From: Haematococcus lacustris
Lineage: Eukaryota > Chlorophyta > Chlorophyceae > Chlamydomonadales > Haematococcaceae
Direction of reading: 5' to 3'
Assembly (NCBI GenBank): GCA_030144725.1
Contig: JASKMD010000009.1
Coordinates: 5,276,679 to 5,340,678 of the forward strand
DNA length: 64,000 nucleotides
In this document: positions 36,901 through 49,014 of the stretch, piece after piece
How the letters are laid out: each line of letters opens with the position of its first letter
How positions within the stretch are numbered: position 1 is the first letter of the stretch
Made by a program: the position numbers and the translations under genes
Notes under the pieces: model-generated
Told to the model about the DNA's origin: nothing
Database searches by the model: none
Seen by the model: the letters and a program-made list of their open reading frames with translations, nothing else

Positions 36901-37418
36901 TTTGGTGTTGCACAGCACCAGCGGCCGCATGGGATACATGTGTGTACTTGGGCTGCTGGGTGCAGGGCTGAGGAGGGCAAGGCTGCAGTGAGGCCACTCT
37001 GGCTGCTTTGCTGTTAAGCCACACGGTTATGTCAGGCTGGCACGTCTAGCCACCACCATCTCCAGGCTGGCGCTGCCCACCATCGCCCGAGCCAAGCCGA
37101 GTGAGCGCCGATGAAGTGCGCTGCACTGGCTGGCTGGCTGCGGGACTGCACCTGGCGCCACCTACCGACGCCAGTTCCGGCAAGAAGTCTCCGGAGAGGG
37201 CGGGTTAGCTTCTCCTTCGTCGACCCCGCATCCGTGAACTCTCCGCTGGCAATTCGCTCAAATAGCTCATCCGCAGCCTTGTCCGATTGCGGGCCACGTT
37301 GCTCGCCGCTTCTTCTCACAACGTCCCTGGCTATGCTTATTGGTATAGGTTTCAGTGGCGACTTGCGGAACGAAACCGATTGCGAGCCAGCCGAGCCCAC
37401 TAGTGGATGCGACAGCAT
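30967..37418 (-). CDS. CYP97A: Cytochrome P450 CYP97A, carotenoid beta-ring hydroxylase (LUT5-like)
   Basis: Plastid P450 that hydroxylates beta-rings of alpha- and beta-carotene toward lutein and zeaxanthin. Thirteen exons join in phase to 576 residues: 37166-37418, 36657-36808, 36074-36193, 35131-35286, 34523-34648, 34226-34306, 33879-33959, 33348-33433, 32883-33027, 32272-32427, 31955-32046, 31351-31525, 30967-31074. Seen in order: transit-like N-terminus with [40 protein letters not shown]-helix AGHETT (~371-376); K-helix EAMR (~427-430); RRAL; heme motif [10 protein letters not shown] with Cys ~511; and [14 protein letters not shown], diagnostic of CYP97A. Family members are usually near 600 residues. 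The heme motif has Arg where plants have Pro (FGGGPRKC). Introns are loaded with simple repeats. Confidence 0.96.
31188..31261. repeat. (CCCTT)n repeat in last CYP97A intron
   Basis: About 15 tandem CCCTT units with one variant near 31204, between CYP97A exons 12 and 13. Read on the gene's strand it is (AAGGG)n. Confidence 0.9.
32541..32674. repeat. (GGGGT)n repeat in CYP97A intron 9
   Basis: About 26 tandem GGGGT units with few variants. On the transcribed strand it reads (ACCCC)n, a C-rich stretch between the exons at 32883-33027 and 32272-32427. The plus-strand G runs could form quadruplex-like structures in DNA. Confidence 0.95.
35729..36078. repeat. 40-bp minisatellite carrying copies of a CYP97A 5' splice site
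   Basis: Nearly nine 40-bp units (TCATTGACTGGTCACACTGT plus CTATCTGACTCACCAGGTTC). The array starts at the exon 3 / intron 3 border of CYP97A (donor CTG|GTGAGT at 36073/36074). Each unit repeats CCTGGTGAGTCAG on the gene's strand, so the exon-like bases and the donor are duplicated in series. Confidence 0.95.
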
Positions 37419-37694
37419 TGGCTCCCTCAGGCTAATTGGCGTCGCTCACAGCATACGCAGACGTTGGGCTGACACTAGGAGTTGCTCGGATGGCGGATGG
37501 GGCTTTTTGGGGGGTGCTTTTGTAAGATGGTGCGTGCGTGCCGCGCAATCGCTTCGCGTGCAATCAATTAGGGTCTTGCGTCGCCAATGCACGATGATGC
37601 CGCAATCATACCTGCAACAACAACACCATGGACTGCTTTTCCTACAAACATGCCTTGTCCATTTTTACGGGGCATCCTGAGCCATGTTTTTATT

Positions 37695-38035
37695 GTAAAG
37701 GCTACTGCTAGTGTGCGTAATGCCCACTTCAGCTCAGCCGTTCTGATGTGTGCGCCTGTAGCTAGAGCCCCAATAGCTCCATCCCACACACATTCCCTTT
37801 GCGAGGGGCCTAGTGATTTGTTATGTTGGGATTGTATTGCTGTAGCTGGCTACAGCTGCAACTGGCGCCGCCTCCTGTGCAACAGGGGCCTTGTCGGCTA
37901 ATTCCACCCACTTCCGGCCTGGCTTGCCCGGCTTTGGCATGGCTGGGCGGCCATTCCATGTGCACGGCTCAGTGGGACGTGGCCATGGGCCGACTACACA
38001 GCGCGGCTGACACGTCCCGGTCATACAATTCGCAG
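37695..38035 (-). pseudogene. C-terminal fragment of a Fanzor/TnpB-like nuclease gene, copy A2
   Basis: On the minus strand, CELYDRDVSAAL at ~38025 matches the RuvC-III signature DRDxxAA of TnpB/Fanzor nucleases. After a frame change the copy continues with PRPTEPCTWNGRPAMPKPGK and WVELADKAP. The same order of blocks occurs in copy A1 at 49705-50080. Both fragments start at the RuvC-III block and end after a shared 3' non-coding stretch (CACACACAT, CCCTTTGCGAGGGG). A deletion after VSAAL and the missing N-terminal three quarters make it non-functional. Confidence 0.6.
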
Positions 38036-39369
38036 GGTGAGATGGCGGGGAATGCTCGTGTCATGCATTGCGAACTTGCATGACTTCATGTTGAGCCCAT
38101 GTGCACCTTTATTTGTGCACCTTGCTTCGAAGTGCGTTACAAAAAGTCCCGAACCCCTAGAGGGGGAGGGCGGCCAAGCAGCCTAATGGCTGACGGCTTA
38201 AGCGGTGTAAGCTACCTATCATCACGTGTTGTTAGCACATCAAGCCCCTGACTTGGCCCCTGACTGGGCCCAGGATGCCGTATGGTGTTTCGAGTATGGC
38301 TTCAAGTGCAATAGTAAAGGCATCCACGTAAGCGACCCACAGGTCAGGCCATTGCCGCGAGAGAAGCGGTGCACACCAGTGCCCGCATACATGCGCCGAA
38401 TGGGACTTGGACCAGATGCACAGTGTGCATCGCACACCACATGATGTCGTGTTGTATGTCGTCATGTCGACAGTGCTAGTACCGGCAGGTGCGCAGGTCA
38501 GGCTGGCCAACCGACACCTCCACCGCCACCGGCAGGAGGAGCGAGCCAAGCCGCATCGCCAAACCCTTCTCGGATGGTGCTCAGTCGTAGCGTCAATCCA
38601 CCGTTGCCACCCATGCCAGTGCCAGGCGCATTGGCCAGACTTTACCGTCCTGCGCCGCAGGTGGCGCACTGCGCCCTCGCTCGCCATGTCCATGGCGCGG
38701 AGGGGCGGCGGAGCTGGCCGTTTACAGCAGCGCACGGGGCAATGAGGGACGGAAATGCACTGCGCCTTTACGCATCGCCGGGCTGGCTTTGCTGCTCATC
38801 ATCGGCAACGCCAGTGCATCCAGCACAGCTGCAGGCGGGCAGGCGGGCAGGCACAGCACTCCCCTCTGCAATTAGGGGTTGTGTCATCTCGACTCTGGAT
38901 TAGCTGTCCAGGCCAACCCCTATTTCCCAGCCCCCCATCCTTTTCACGGGTGGGGCGATAGACGTTGGCATGAAGCACATGCTCTTATGTAAGCAACAGT
39001 ATGGGCAGTGCCTAGTGTGCAGGCTGCTGATCTTGGTCTTGCAGCACAAAACATGACATCATCAGCTCGACTTGCGACACAGCACATGACAGGCACAGTG
39101 GACAAGGCACACACAGACCGGCTCCTTGGCGCCAGGCTGGTGCTCAGCATTGCGCGCAACAACGACTGAGCGAGCCCTGCAGCTGACCCCTGCATCCCCC
39201 CTTCCTGGCCCTGGACAGCAAGGCAACTGTGTGGCATGTGTGCTTGCATGGTGGTGCATGGGGCAGTCCAATGCAGGAAGGGCTGCATGGATGGGACGCA
39301 CGAGGCACAGGGTGTGCAGGGGTGGTGCGGTTGCCACTGACCGTTAAGCTCCTGTGTGGCCTGTTCTGA
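38036..39369. other. Unassigned sequence upstream of CYP97A
   Basis: No supportable gene. A minus-strand frame over 38232-38735 lacks recognisable motifs. The last exon(s) of the cyclic-nucleotide-binding gene may extend into ~39000-39370. Confidence 0.35.
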
Positions 39370-42300
39370 GCGGCTGGCCTGGTCCACATCATCGTGCAGG
39401 TGCAGCTGGGTGAGGTAGCGGCCCAGCCCCCCAGGGGACGCCTCCACGCCGCGCTCCAGCCCCAGCTGCTGGCTGCTCCACGCCCGGCCTCCTGCAGGTC
39501 GCAGACCCACACCCCACATGTAGCCCAGCCTGCATGGCTTGTGGTGGTGGTGGACACAGTTGCGTGGCATGGCGGCTTGGGTGATGCAGCTGGCTGGGGT
39601 GGGGGAGGACCACCCCTTCCCGCCCCAACGACTCACTGTATGATTGGAAGACAGGCTGGGAGCGGAGCGGAGCAGCAGGGGGCCTGGACCCGGGCCCCCG
39701 ACCCTGCCCTGACCCCAGGCCCAGCCCCCCTTGCAGCGTCTCTCCCCCCTGCTCCTGGTTAGGGTCACACGGGGGCACCAGCCCAGGGGGTCCTCCTGCC
39801 AGTAGCTGAGCAGTAGGTTGAACCCCCTCCTCTTGCTGCTGCCAGGGCTGCTGCTGGTGAAGGTGGGAGGTTGGCTGGGAGGTTGGCTGGGAGGAGGTGG
39901 AGGCGGGGTGGGCCGGGGGCCCAGGGGCCGCCAGTGTGCTGGTGCTAGGGTGCCAGGGGGAGCTGGTGGGGGGGCCTGCACTGCAGAGGGGCCTGCTGGG
40001 GGGCCTGCACAGGCAGGGTGGGGGGACAGGGGCAAGGGGTGCAGGGCAGGCAGGGTGGGTGCAGGAGGGCAGTGCCTAGGAGTGCAGAGCCAGCAGGGAC
40101 TGGGATCAGGTGCGTCGAGTCAATGAGGCAAACAGGCAGCTAACATGAGACCATCAGTTTATGAACACCATACTTCGTTCACAGACAGTTGCCTGGCAGC
40201 CCCGTCTTGGTTATGCTGGGCTTAGAGGTTAAGGTCTAGTGCAGATCGCTCCAGCAAAGCAAAGGTGCGCTGCCCAGACAAGGCTGGTGTCTGCACTACC
40301 AGAACCCAGCCTGCACTGCCGGGGTGGGACGATCAACCCAGGTGGGCCAGCTGCCTGGCAGTGAGCCCACCTCCCGCAGCACCCCAGCCCACCATACATG
40401 GCACCACTCCTATCCCTCCCTGCCCTGCCCTGCACCTCTGCCCTGTACACATCGTCTGCCCATCATCATAGCTTGATATTTCTCTGTTGGCCGTACTGCA
40501 ACCCACACACTAATGTATTGCCTCTCAATAGTGACACCTTGTCTAATGCTGTGTAGCTGCTGCTGCTGCTGCTGCTGCCTGCCTTGCCGTCCCCCTTGCA
40601 CTTACTTGCTGTGTCCCCGCCACCCAGCTTCCTCTTCTGCTTCTGCTGCCGCCGCTCTGCTTGCTGCCAGCTCCTGTGACAGCGTCTTCAACGTTACCGC
40701 CGCGACGAAGGGCCGCGACCGGTAGTTGAAGTGCGGGCTCGGCCCCACTCCCGCACGGGGCGACATCGTCGGACCCGTTCCCGGTCGTCCGCCAGCCAAT
40801 GTTCCCGATGCCGACAACCGTGCACCCGTCGACCGACCTCCCAGCGAGGCCACCGATGCAGCCGCAGCAAGCGATGCTGCTGCCGCAGCGGAGCCACCAA
40901 CCGTCGCTCCAGAAGACCCTACGCCAGACGTTCCTGGTCCTGCTGATCCCGGGTTGTGGCCCGCCCCCAACGTTCCCGGAAGAACCGGCGGACCCCGGCG
41001 AGGGGAGAGTGGGCGCCAGGGCGACAGCGCGTCGGCATCATGTTGGGCAGCAAGGCCAGGGATGTGCCCGCCGGCAGGTCCTAGCCCGGAGGGAAACGCT
41101 AGGTTCAGGGCATAAGATGCTGCCCGTTTCGTTCCTTGTGCCAGCGCCAACCCCTGGCCTCTGCCTTGCCCCGTTTGTGAGCTGCAGCTCTTTCCTGGCC
41201 GTAGGGCAGTCGGCTTGTGCAGCGCAGGGTTCAGGAAGGCGTGTTGGTCGAGGCTGACAAGCTGGCTGTCCAGGCTGCGAGGAGGCAGGGGCAAGCAGGG
41301 GCGGGCTGGCGTGGAGCGACCCTCCTCCTCTCCCCACCTCCCCCCGCCTCCAACCCCTGGCGACCCTCCCTCTCCTTCCCTTTCTTTCCCTTCCCCTCCC
41401 TCTCCACCCGTCCCCTCCTCCCCATCTGCCGCTGGCTCCATGCCGCTGACAAGCACATGAGCCACAGCCACTGTGGCCTGCATCCCGGCAGCGCTGCCCT
41501 GCCAAGGGGCGGCAGTGCGTTGCCGCCCCCCAGGGGCACTGAAGCAGGCCAGGGCCGCAGCACAGGCAGCAGGCTGCTGCAGCCAGTCAGAATGGGGGGA
41601 GGGGGGTGGCGGCCCAGCCTGTGAGTGCACCGCCTGGTGTGCTGCTCCTGGCACTTCCACCTGGAGGCCACCTGGAGGCGGCACCTGAGTGGCTCCAGCA
41701 CTGCTGCTCTCCCCCGCTTTCCCCGTCTGCCTCCCCTCCCCAGCCCCAGGATCCCTCCCTTCTCCCTGCTGCCTGGCACTCGTTGCCCTCCCCCCTCCCT
41801 GCCTTAGGGCGCAACAGGGCGTCGAATGGGTTGACAAGGAGGTCCTCCCTGCCTGCTGATGGCCCTGACCCCTGTGGCTGGCTCCCTCTAGGGGCAGGCC
41901 CATGGGTTGTTGCTGAGCTGCGGGTGAGGAGGCCGGGAGAGGTGTTGGGGCGGGGCGAATGGATGAGGGGGGCGTAGGGGGCAGGGGAAAGGAGGGAGGG
42001 GGCCAGGGGCAGGGGGTGGTTGGGGGAGGCCCCATTGTTGTATGCCCTCATGACCTGGACCAGCTGCAGGTGCTTGCTGTCTGGGGGCTCCTGGAGGGAG
42101 GGTCAGGGTCAGGGTCAGAGTCAGGGTCGGAGTCAGGGTCAGGGTCAGCATGTGAGAGTGAGGTTGGGTGTGGGTCATAGGGCGATACGTACAGGGCGCT
42201 GTGTTCTGTCGCAAAGGAGCTGGAGCAAGCAGCAGGGGCAGGGCCAAGGGTTGGAATGGGTGGGTAGGTGGGAGACAAGGAGGAGGGGGGTGGGGGGTAC

Positions 42301-45300
42301 CTGCTCCTGGGCGTCATCCCCCTCCAGATGGCCCAGGTGGTGGCCCTGCTTGGCCAGGTGGCGCAGGTTGTGACCGTGGAGGATGAGGTCCTAACCGCCA
42401 GCCAGGGGGGAAGGAGGGCCACGAAGAGCCAGGGGGCACCACACAAGCATAGGTGAGGCTGGCATGCACTGGGCATAATGGCGACGGTGACCCATACTTA
42501 GTGTAACTATCATTGTTACTACTACTATCATTACCAATATAATTTATTTTTATTTGTTCGTTGGCCAATAATTTCCATTACCAATACAAATATTTATTGT
42601 TTATTGTTTTCATCAGCACGCTGCAACACACACGCTTCACCTGACAGGCAGGCTGGGAGCCAGTCCCCTACAGATCGGGAAAGGTGGAGCCTCACACTCC
42701 TGTACTCACCGCCCTCCCCCTACGCCCTGCCCGCACAACACCAGGCACATCAGGCAGGCTAGGCCTGTGACGCCCCTCCCTCAGCATCCGGCCCACCCCT
42801 TCCCTCCCACCAGCTGCTGCCTTGCCACGACCTTGCTCCCCCCCTCGCCTGGCCCACACTCCTTTCACGCCCCCTACCTTGCCCCCCCTCCCCCTGCCCC
42901 TCCCCCTCCTCCTGCACACTGACCAGGAGGCCTTTGGGGGGCCGGGCAGCAATCTTGCGGCCGGTCAGCTTCAGCTTCTCCTCAGCCAGGCGGCGCAGGA
43001 TCTGGGGGGGAGGGAGTCAGCGGCGGGGGGGCAGGAGGGGGGTCAGCAGCAGGGGGGGGAGGGAGGGGCATCGTGTGGGTGGGAGCAGGTGAAGAGGGGG
43101 GGTATGGTTGAGGGAGCAAGGGAGTGACCCGCTCCACCGCTTCCCACCTTGAGCTGGTCCGGGGGCAGGCGGCGCACAAACATGGAGCGGCGGATCTTGT
43201 ATGCCTGCACCTCCGTGGCTGCCTGGACGCTTGCGGTGCGCTTGCGTAGGGCTGCCAGCACGCTGATGTCACCCACAATGGCTGTGGGGCCAATCACCAC
43301 CACCTGGTGCATGTGATGGGAGAGGAGGAGGGGGAGGGAGTGAGGGAGGAGGAGGGGGAGAGGTACTGCACACAGTATAGCACTTAGCCACTATGCGGAG
43401 CCTCAGACAGAAGTCGCACTTGGGACACGGAGAGCTCAACCCCTGATGGGCTGCTTGCACCCAGCATGCCCCTGCTCCAGCACCAGCCCCCCTGTACGCT
43501 CCTTGAGGCCTCCAGCCGCATCAGCTGCCACTGGGCAGGCAGGGCTTAGGCTGCCATGACGGCGCCCTCACCCTCTTTACCCCCCGGGTACAGTCTGACA
43601 GAGAGGCTGAGGTGTGATGAGGAGTGAGGTGGGGTGGGGTGGGAGGTGGTTGTTGTTGACGAGGTTACAGTAGTCTGGGTTGGAGGGGTCTTGCCGCCAT
43701 GCAGCAGCAGCAGCAGGAGCAGGCCTATCACGCCTTCCTCCCTGCCTCTCGCCCTCCCTGCCGACGACCATTGACAGCCTCAGCTCCACATCAAGGGCAA
43801 CAGCCTACCCTAGGCAGCTCCTAGGGGCAGCGCTGGCAGCTGACACGCTCCTCCCAGCAATGCCAACGTGTCGCCGTGAGCCATTCTTCCCTGGGTTCCC
43901 TGGGTTCTGGCCCTGGCCTGTCTCAGGAGAGGAGAGAGCTTGGGAAGGGGAGGGGGAGCAGGGGAGACGAACAGGGCGAGGGAGAGGGGAAGAGGGGGGA
44001 CGAACAGGGGGGACGAACAGGGTGAGGGAGCCCTCACCAGCTGGCATTGAGGCGCCCTGCTCCCTAGCTCCCCCCCAGCCCCCCTGCCCTCAGCCTGCTT
44101 ACATCCCCTCCCTGCCTACCACCCCCTCCCCCTCCCTGCGCTGCCTCCCTGCCCTGCCCCCCCGCCTTCCACCCCTCTCCCCCTCCCCCCTGCACCTGCA
44201 GCGTCTTCTTAGGGTCCACCTCTCCTAGCCCAGCTGACGTCTCCTGGTGGTGCGGGTCAACAAACACGCTGCAGCTGCCCTGCTTGATGGCAAGCATGGC
44301 TGCGGGCAGGCCAGGGCAGGCCAGGGCAGGCCAGGGCAAGGGGGGCAGGGGTTCAGGGTGGCGGTGAGGAGGAGGAGGAGGTGGTCAAGGTGGGGTGAGG
44401 AGGTGGCCACAGGCGTGTGGTATACAGCAGAGGGGGCACGCCCCTAGGCCCCCACTGCACCCTCAGCACTAAGTCCAGGGCCAGCCAAGTGCAACTGAGC
44501 ACGACAGCCTGGCCCCACCCCCCATCCCCCACCCTGCGTGGCATGCCCACCCCCTTGCCTGTTGTCCAGTTGCCCCTGGCCCCCAAATGACACCCATGCC
44601 CTTGCCCCTGCTCCAGCCCCTGCCCTGCCCCCTGGCCCGTGGCGTGACTCACTGTCAGCGCGCTCGCCCTGGCGCACCAGCAGCTCCTTGGCCCTGAAGG
44701 TCACCTCCTGGAAGCAGGGCGCCAGCTTGCGCACCACTGCGGGGGAGCCAGGGCCAAGGCAGGGGGCCGGAGGGGTGGAGGCAGGGTGCAGGAGCCAGGG
44801 CCAAGGCAGGGTGCAGGAGGGAGGGAGGAGGCAGGGTGCAGGAGGGAGGGCCAAGGCAGGGGGCCGGAGGGAGGGAGGAGGCAGGGTGCAGGAGGGAGGG
44901 AGGAGGGCCGTGGACGGCGTGGGCAAGGCATGTGTCCACAGGGGCCAGCAAGGGGGTGGGGTGGGGTGGGGTGGGGTGGGAGGGCTGGGGTGGGGGGGAA
45001 GGTAGGGATGCGGAAGGGCAGGGGGCGGGCGGGTGGGGGTAGGGGGTGGGGTGCCTCACCATCCTCCCTCAGAGGCCTCAGGGGCGCCAGGCTGGCCAGA
45101 AAGCGCACCTTGGCCTCAAAAGCCGGTGCGTGCACATCACTGAGCGCCTGCATCAGGCAGGGGGCTAGCTGGTGGAGGGCAGGGAGGGAGGCTTCTGAAG
45201 AGACCGGGAAGGTGAGTGCTGGGGACAGTTGGGGGGTGGGAGGGTCTCACGGCATGGCGTGCAGGGCGGCGGCGTGGTGTCGCACCTTGTTGTATTCCGC

Positions 45301-46842
45301 CAGGCTGACCCGCAGCAGCAGGGCGGTGGTGCTGGTGACCACTGCGGTGAAGGTGCGCCTGCAACACGCAGCCATGGCCAGTTGAGCAGCCTGGCAAGCA
45401 GCGGCCAGGCAGTGCGGCTCAGCCGGCAAAGGGGCTGGGCCCTGCGCCACCCGACCTTGCTGCCAGCCTGGTGCTGCCAGCTACCTGGAGCCAGGGCCCG
45501 TCACAGCGCAGCCACAGGCCCCTGGACATGAGCACCAGGGTGAGGCACGCTGCCACCTCCACCGCTACCCTCCTGACCTCTCTGTCGCCCCCTCCCTTGC
45601 CCAGCAGCTGGCTACAGCCTGAACCTCAGGCGACCCTAACCCTAACCCCAACTCTATCCCTGACCCTTACCCAGCAGCTGGCTACAGCCTGAACCTCAAG
45701 CAGGCATGGCCCCTGACCCCCTGCAGCCAGGGGGGTGTGGCTGCTGGCTGGCGGCTTGACTGCAGAGGCTGCACCGGGAACAGCGGGCTGGATGGCCTCC
45801 TGCTCCAGGCCTGCTGGGTATGTGCCCGCTGCTTGCCTGCGTCCCAGCAGCCGCCTGCCTGCCTGCCTGCTGCCTGGCTGGTCGCGCCCCCTGCTGTGCC
45901 CTGGCCTCACTTGCTGCCAGCCAGCAGGTCCTCCTCGCCAAAGGTCTGGCCTGAGCGGAGGCGGGACACCTCCACGTCCTCCTCTGCCAACCAACACAAC
46001 AGTCAGGGGGCAGGCAGTCAGTGGCAGGCAGTCAGTCAGGGGCAGTCAGGGGCGGGCAGTCGGGAAGGGGCAACCAGGAGCAGGCAAGGCACCACACACC
46101 CTGACCAATGCATGGCCCTGCCTAGACCCTTCCTCTGGCCCTGCCCCTGCCTATTCTCAACCCTCGCCCCAGCCTATTCTCAACCCTGCCCCTGCCCTTG
46201 CCCTGCCTTGGCCCTCCTCTGTGCTTCTGCTTGCCCTGCTGCCAGGCTAGTGCCCAGCAGCCCGCTGCCGCCTGAGGCCTAATCTGGCTTCCCCACCTCA
46301 CCCTCGTCCTCCTTGTCCTTGGCGATCAGCACACTGACGTCGCCCCTGCGCATCACAGAAGGGGCAGCAGCAACTGGCCATGAGCAGATGCTGGGGGTTG
46401 GCAGGCAGGGCAGGGCAGCAGGCCAGAAGCAGGGCAGGGCAGGGCAGGGCAGCAAGGCAGCAGCAGGGCAGGGCAGGGCAGGAAGCCAGCAGCAGTGCAG
46501 GGCAGCAGGCCAGCCCCTCCCCCACTGTAATGCAGAGGCAGAGGGCAGGGCAGCTTGGGGCAGTGGAGCACGACTCTGTAGCATGTGGCCTTGTGTGGCT
46601 GATGGGGGGCTGGTGAGCCTAGGCTGCAGTGCCGGCCCCCTCTGACCCCGGGAGGAGCTGGGCAGCAGCTGCACCCACCGCACCACCACATGCATGTGCT
46701 CCGCGGCGTCCCCTGCCCGGTACAGGGTGGTGCCACCAGCCAGCTCTGTGCCCAGGCTGCTGAGCACCATGGAGTGCAGGGCGGGGCTGGCCAGCTTGCA
46801 GCAGCTGGGCACCCCCGCGAGCCAGGCGGCCAGGCAGTGCTG
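39370..46842 (-). CDS. Protein with two cyclic-nucleotide-binding domains (ends not fixed)
   Basis: Chained minus-strand exons in matching phase: 46679-46842, 46302-46345, 45911-45983, 45286-45358, 45060-45168, 44653-44736, 44196-44299, 43148-43303, 42924-43001, 42301-42390, one from ~42094, one of ~41285-40606, then ~39835 and ~39370-39500. CNB domain 1 shows AGGTTLYRAGDAAEHMHVVV, RGDVSVLI and a phosphate-binding cassette FGEEDLLAGSKRTFTAVV with its Arg. CNB domain 2 shows ELLVRQGERADS, IKQGSCSVFV and VGDISVLAALRKRTASV, also with Arg. A basic linker (LRRLAEEKLKLTGRKIAARP) and a long Ser/Gly/Pro-rich tail (NPFDALLRP; FNYRSRPFVAAVTLKTLSQE) follow. No channel segments, cyclase or kinase motifs are visible. 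It would bind cAMP/cGMP; the partner is unknown. N-terminal exons right of 46842 and the stop codon were not found. Confidence 0.8.
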
Positions 46843-48640
46843 CTGCAGGAGTCAGGGGGGCAGGTAGCAGGGGCTAGGGCAGGCTGGGGGGTAGAGGGGG
46901 GGCGAGAGGCGCTGGGCCAGGGAGCGTGGTGGAGAGCCCTAGTAAGTGCGCCTATTGCTAGGCCTTGTGGCCTTGAGGCCAGGCACCTGCTTTGCTGTAT
47001 TGTGGTGGTGCATGTGGCCCAATGTGCATGGGCATGTGTGCATGTGAACTGGATAGCAGCTGCGGGAGGGAGCGGTGCTGCCTGGCAGCCCTGCCTGGCA
47101 TGATGTCAGCAGGGTGTCGGCAACGGTGTAGAGGAGAGCCAGCCGCAGCCCTGGACAGCCCTGCTCTAGGCCCAGCAGCTTGCCTTTGGAGGGATGGGTT
47201 TCACAAGCGACCTGGTGGTGGTGGTGATGCTGTGAATGGTGTGGCACTGCTTTACATAGGTGCATGTGCCGCATTCGCAATTGTTTTGCGAGCTTGCCTG
47301 AGCAGTGCTGCGCTTCACAGGGTGCGTGAGAACTGCTTCCTCAAGCTCTGCGCCCTGCGGGCGCCACACCACGCACGAGTGGTACTTAGCACAAGAGTAG
47401 GGTACCAACTGATACGCCAATCCTCAGGCAAGAGTATGAGGACGTCGTTGATGAAGACAGCGACATGAAGTGGGTCATGCTGGAGTTGATGTACACCTCT
47501 CATGCTGCGGGACATGTCACGGGTGGCCAACTCACCAGCAATGCTTTACCGCGCGCATCAAGAACCGGCATCTGCGATGTGCAATAGCTCCGTGTCTCCC
47601 GTCTAGGGTGCCACAGGTCGCATGTCTGGGTCGGCGAGCGTCAAGTATTTATCCTAGGACGACGTGCTGGTTTAGTTCACTATATGGAATGAAGACGGGA
47701 GGCGCTCCTTCTTAAAAGAACACGACTCCACTGCATGATGAGAAGAGACAAGCGTGTGCTGCTTCTATGTATGAAGAGCTATCGAAAATGTGAACGCAAC
47801 ACATGGTATTGGGGTGAAGTGGTATTCGCAGAAAAGCGTCGCTACTTGGACACTGCATCCTTTCATATCATACCCTGGTATGTTATACCGCGCCCGTTCC
47901 TCATTATCAAACCCTGTCGTTGAACATTGGCGCCTCTGCTCCATGCTCCCTTCCCAGCCGCGGCTTCAGCTGCTCCTGGCGCTGCTGCTGGCCTACCCTG
48001 TCCCTGCCTGGCAAGGGAATGGCAGCCAGGGTGCAGCTGCAGCAGCAGGGCTGGCCTGCCCTGCCTGGCCAGGGAGCAGCAACCAGGGTGCAGCTGCAGC
48101 AGCAGGGCTGGCCTGCCCCGGCCTGGCAAGGGAGCAGCAGCCAGGGTGCAGCTGCAGCAACAGGGCTGGCTGCCCTGCCCCTGCCTGGCAAGGGAGCAGC
48201 AGCCAGGGTGCAGCTGCAGCAGCAGGGCTGGCCTGCCCCGGCCTGGCAAGGGAGCAACAGCCAGGGTGCAGCTGCAGCAGCAGTGCTGGCCTGCCCTACC
48301 CCTTCAACCCTCTGCCTTCAATCTACACCAGGTGGAGGCCCTCCCCCCTAAATCAGACCCTCCCAACTCTGATAAAACCTTTTACACAGCCCTGATGCGA
48401 ATGAGAAGCTGTTAGCGCGGCTTTGTGTGCTACAGCCCAGCGCTCCACTGCAGCCCTCCAGCTTGGTTGAGGTGCTTCTTGTGGATCTCATAGCGCTGGG
48501 AGTGAACGTTGACACATATTCAATTATTCCGTGCACGCTCTTGCTCGCACTTCAAGACTTGTAGCATTGCTACCAGCGTAACTTGATCGTTCAAACAGCC
48601 ACTTTACCGAGGTCGGCCGTACTGCGACAGGTGGCCCCCC
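46843..48640. other. Unassigned sequence between CNB gene and SEC61G
   Basis: Probably holds the promoter and first exon(s) of the CNB gene (minus), which I could not identify. Contains the ~60-bp tandem array at 47995-48300. Otherwise nothing supportable. Confidence 0.35.
47995..48300. repeat. ~60-bp tandem repeat, five units
   Basis: Five units of 57-62 bp, each containing CCAGGGTGCAGCTGCAGCA followed by a CTGGCCTGCCC segment. Open in several frames on both strands because of composition and period; no evidence that it is coding. Confidence 0.85.
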
Positions 48641-49014
48641 ATGGATCTGGGCGAGTTTGTCGTCAAGCCCGTGAAGGATTTTGCTAAGAATAGTGCGCGC
48701 TTGGTGAAGAGATGTACCAAGCCCGATAGGAAAGGTGAGACCAACCAGGCGGTGACCTGTCCGCGGTGATCTGCAACAGCCATGCTCGCCTCCCTGCGTT
48801 CAGAGTTCTGGAAAGTGTGCTCGCGAACTGCACTGGGGTTCGTTGTCATGGGGTTTATTGGCTTCTTTGTGAAGCTGTTGTTTATCGTAAGTGTCCAAAC
48901 CCATCATCTAACCTCTGCAAACCCCAGCAAAGGTTGTGTCTATGGGCAACAGCCATCTAATATGTTTGCTTGTCATGGCCGCAGCCTATCAACCAGATCA
49001 TTGTGGGAGGATGA
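48641..49014 (+). CDS. SEC61G: SEC61 gamma subunit of the ER protein translocon
   Basis: Small tail-anchored subunit that clamps the Sec61 alpha channel in the ER membrane. Three exons: 48641-48734 ([20 protein letters not shown], then [11 protein letters not shown]), 48804-48886 ([20 protein letters not shown], then FFVKLLFI) and 48985-49014 (PINQIIVGG and stop), total 68 residues. Length, the KPDRKEF junction, the single C-terminal membrane helix and the PINxIIVG ending all fit the SecE/Sec61-gamma family. All phases agree. Missed by simple ORF calling because each exon is tiny. A TGTAA at 49480-49484 is a candidate poly(A) signal. Confidence 0.97.

Noticed and set aside
38944..40035. 363-codon minus-strand frame as a separate gene
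   Set aside because: Pro-rich ends look intronic; internal pieces (RRGFNLLLSYWQEDPLG; YLTQLHLHDDVDQ) fit better as 3' exons of the CNB gene.
45630..45665. CCCTAACCCTAACCCC as an interstitial telomere repeat
   Set aside because: Only two units, and the expected algal telomere unit differs (TTTTAGGG).
47315..47530. Minus-strand VAVFINDVLIL resembling the reverse-transcriptase YxDD box
   Set aside because: One short block with Asn for the first Asp and no other RT motifs within reach.
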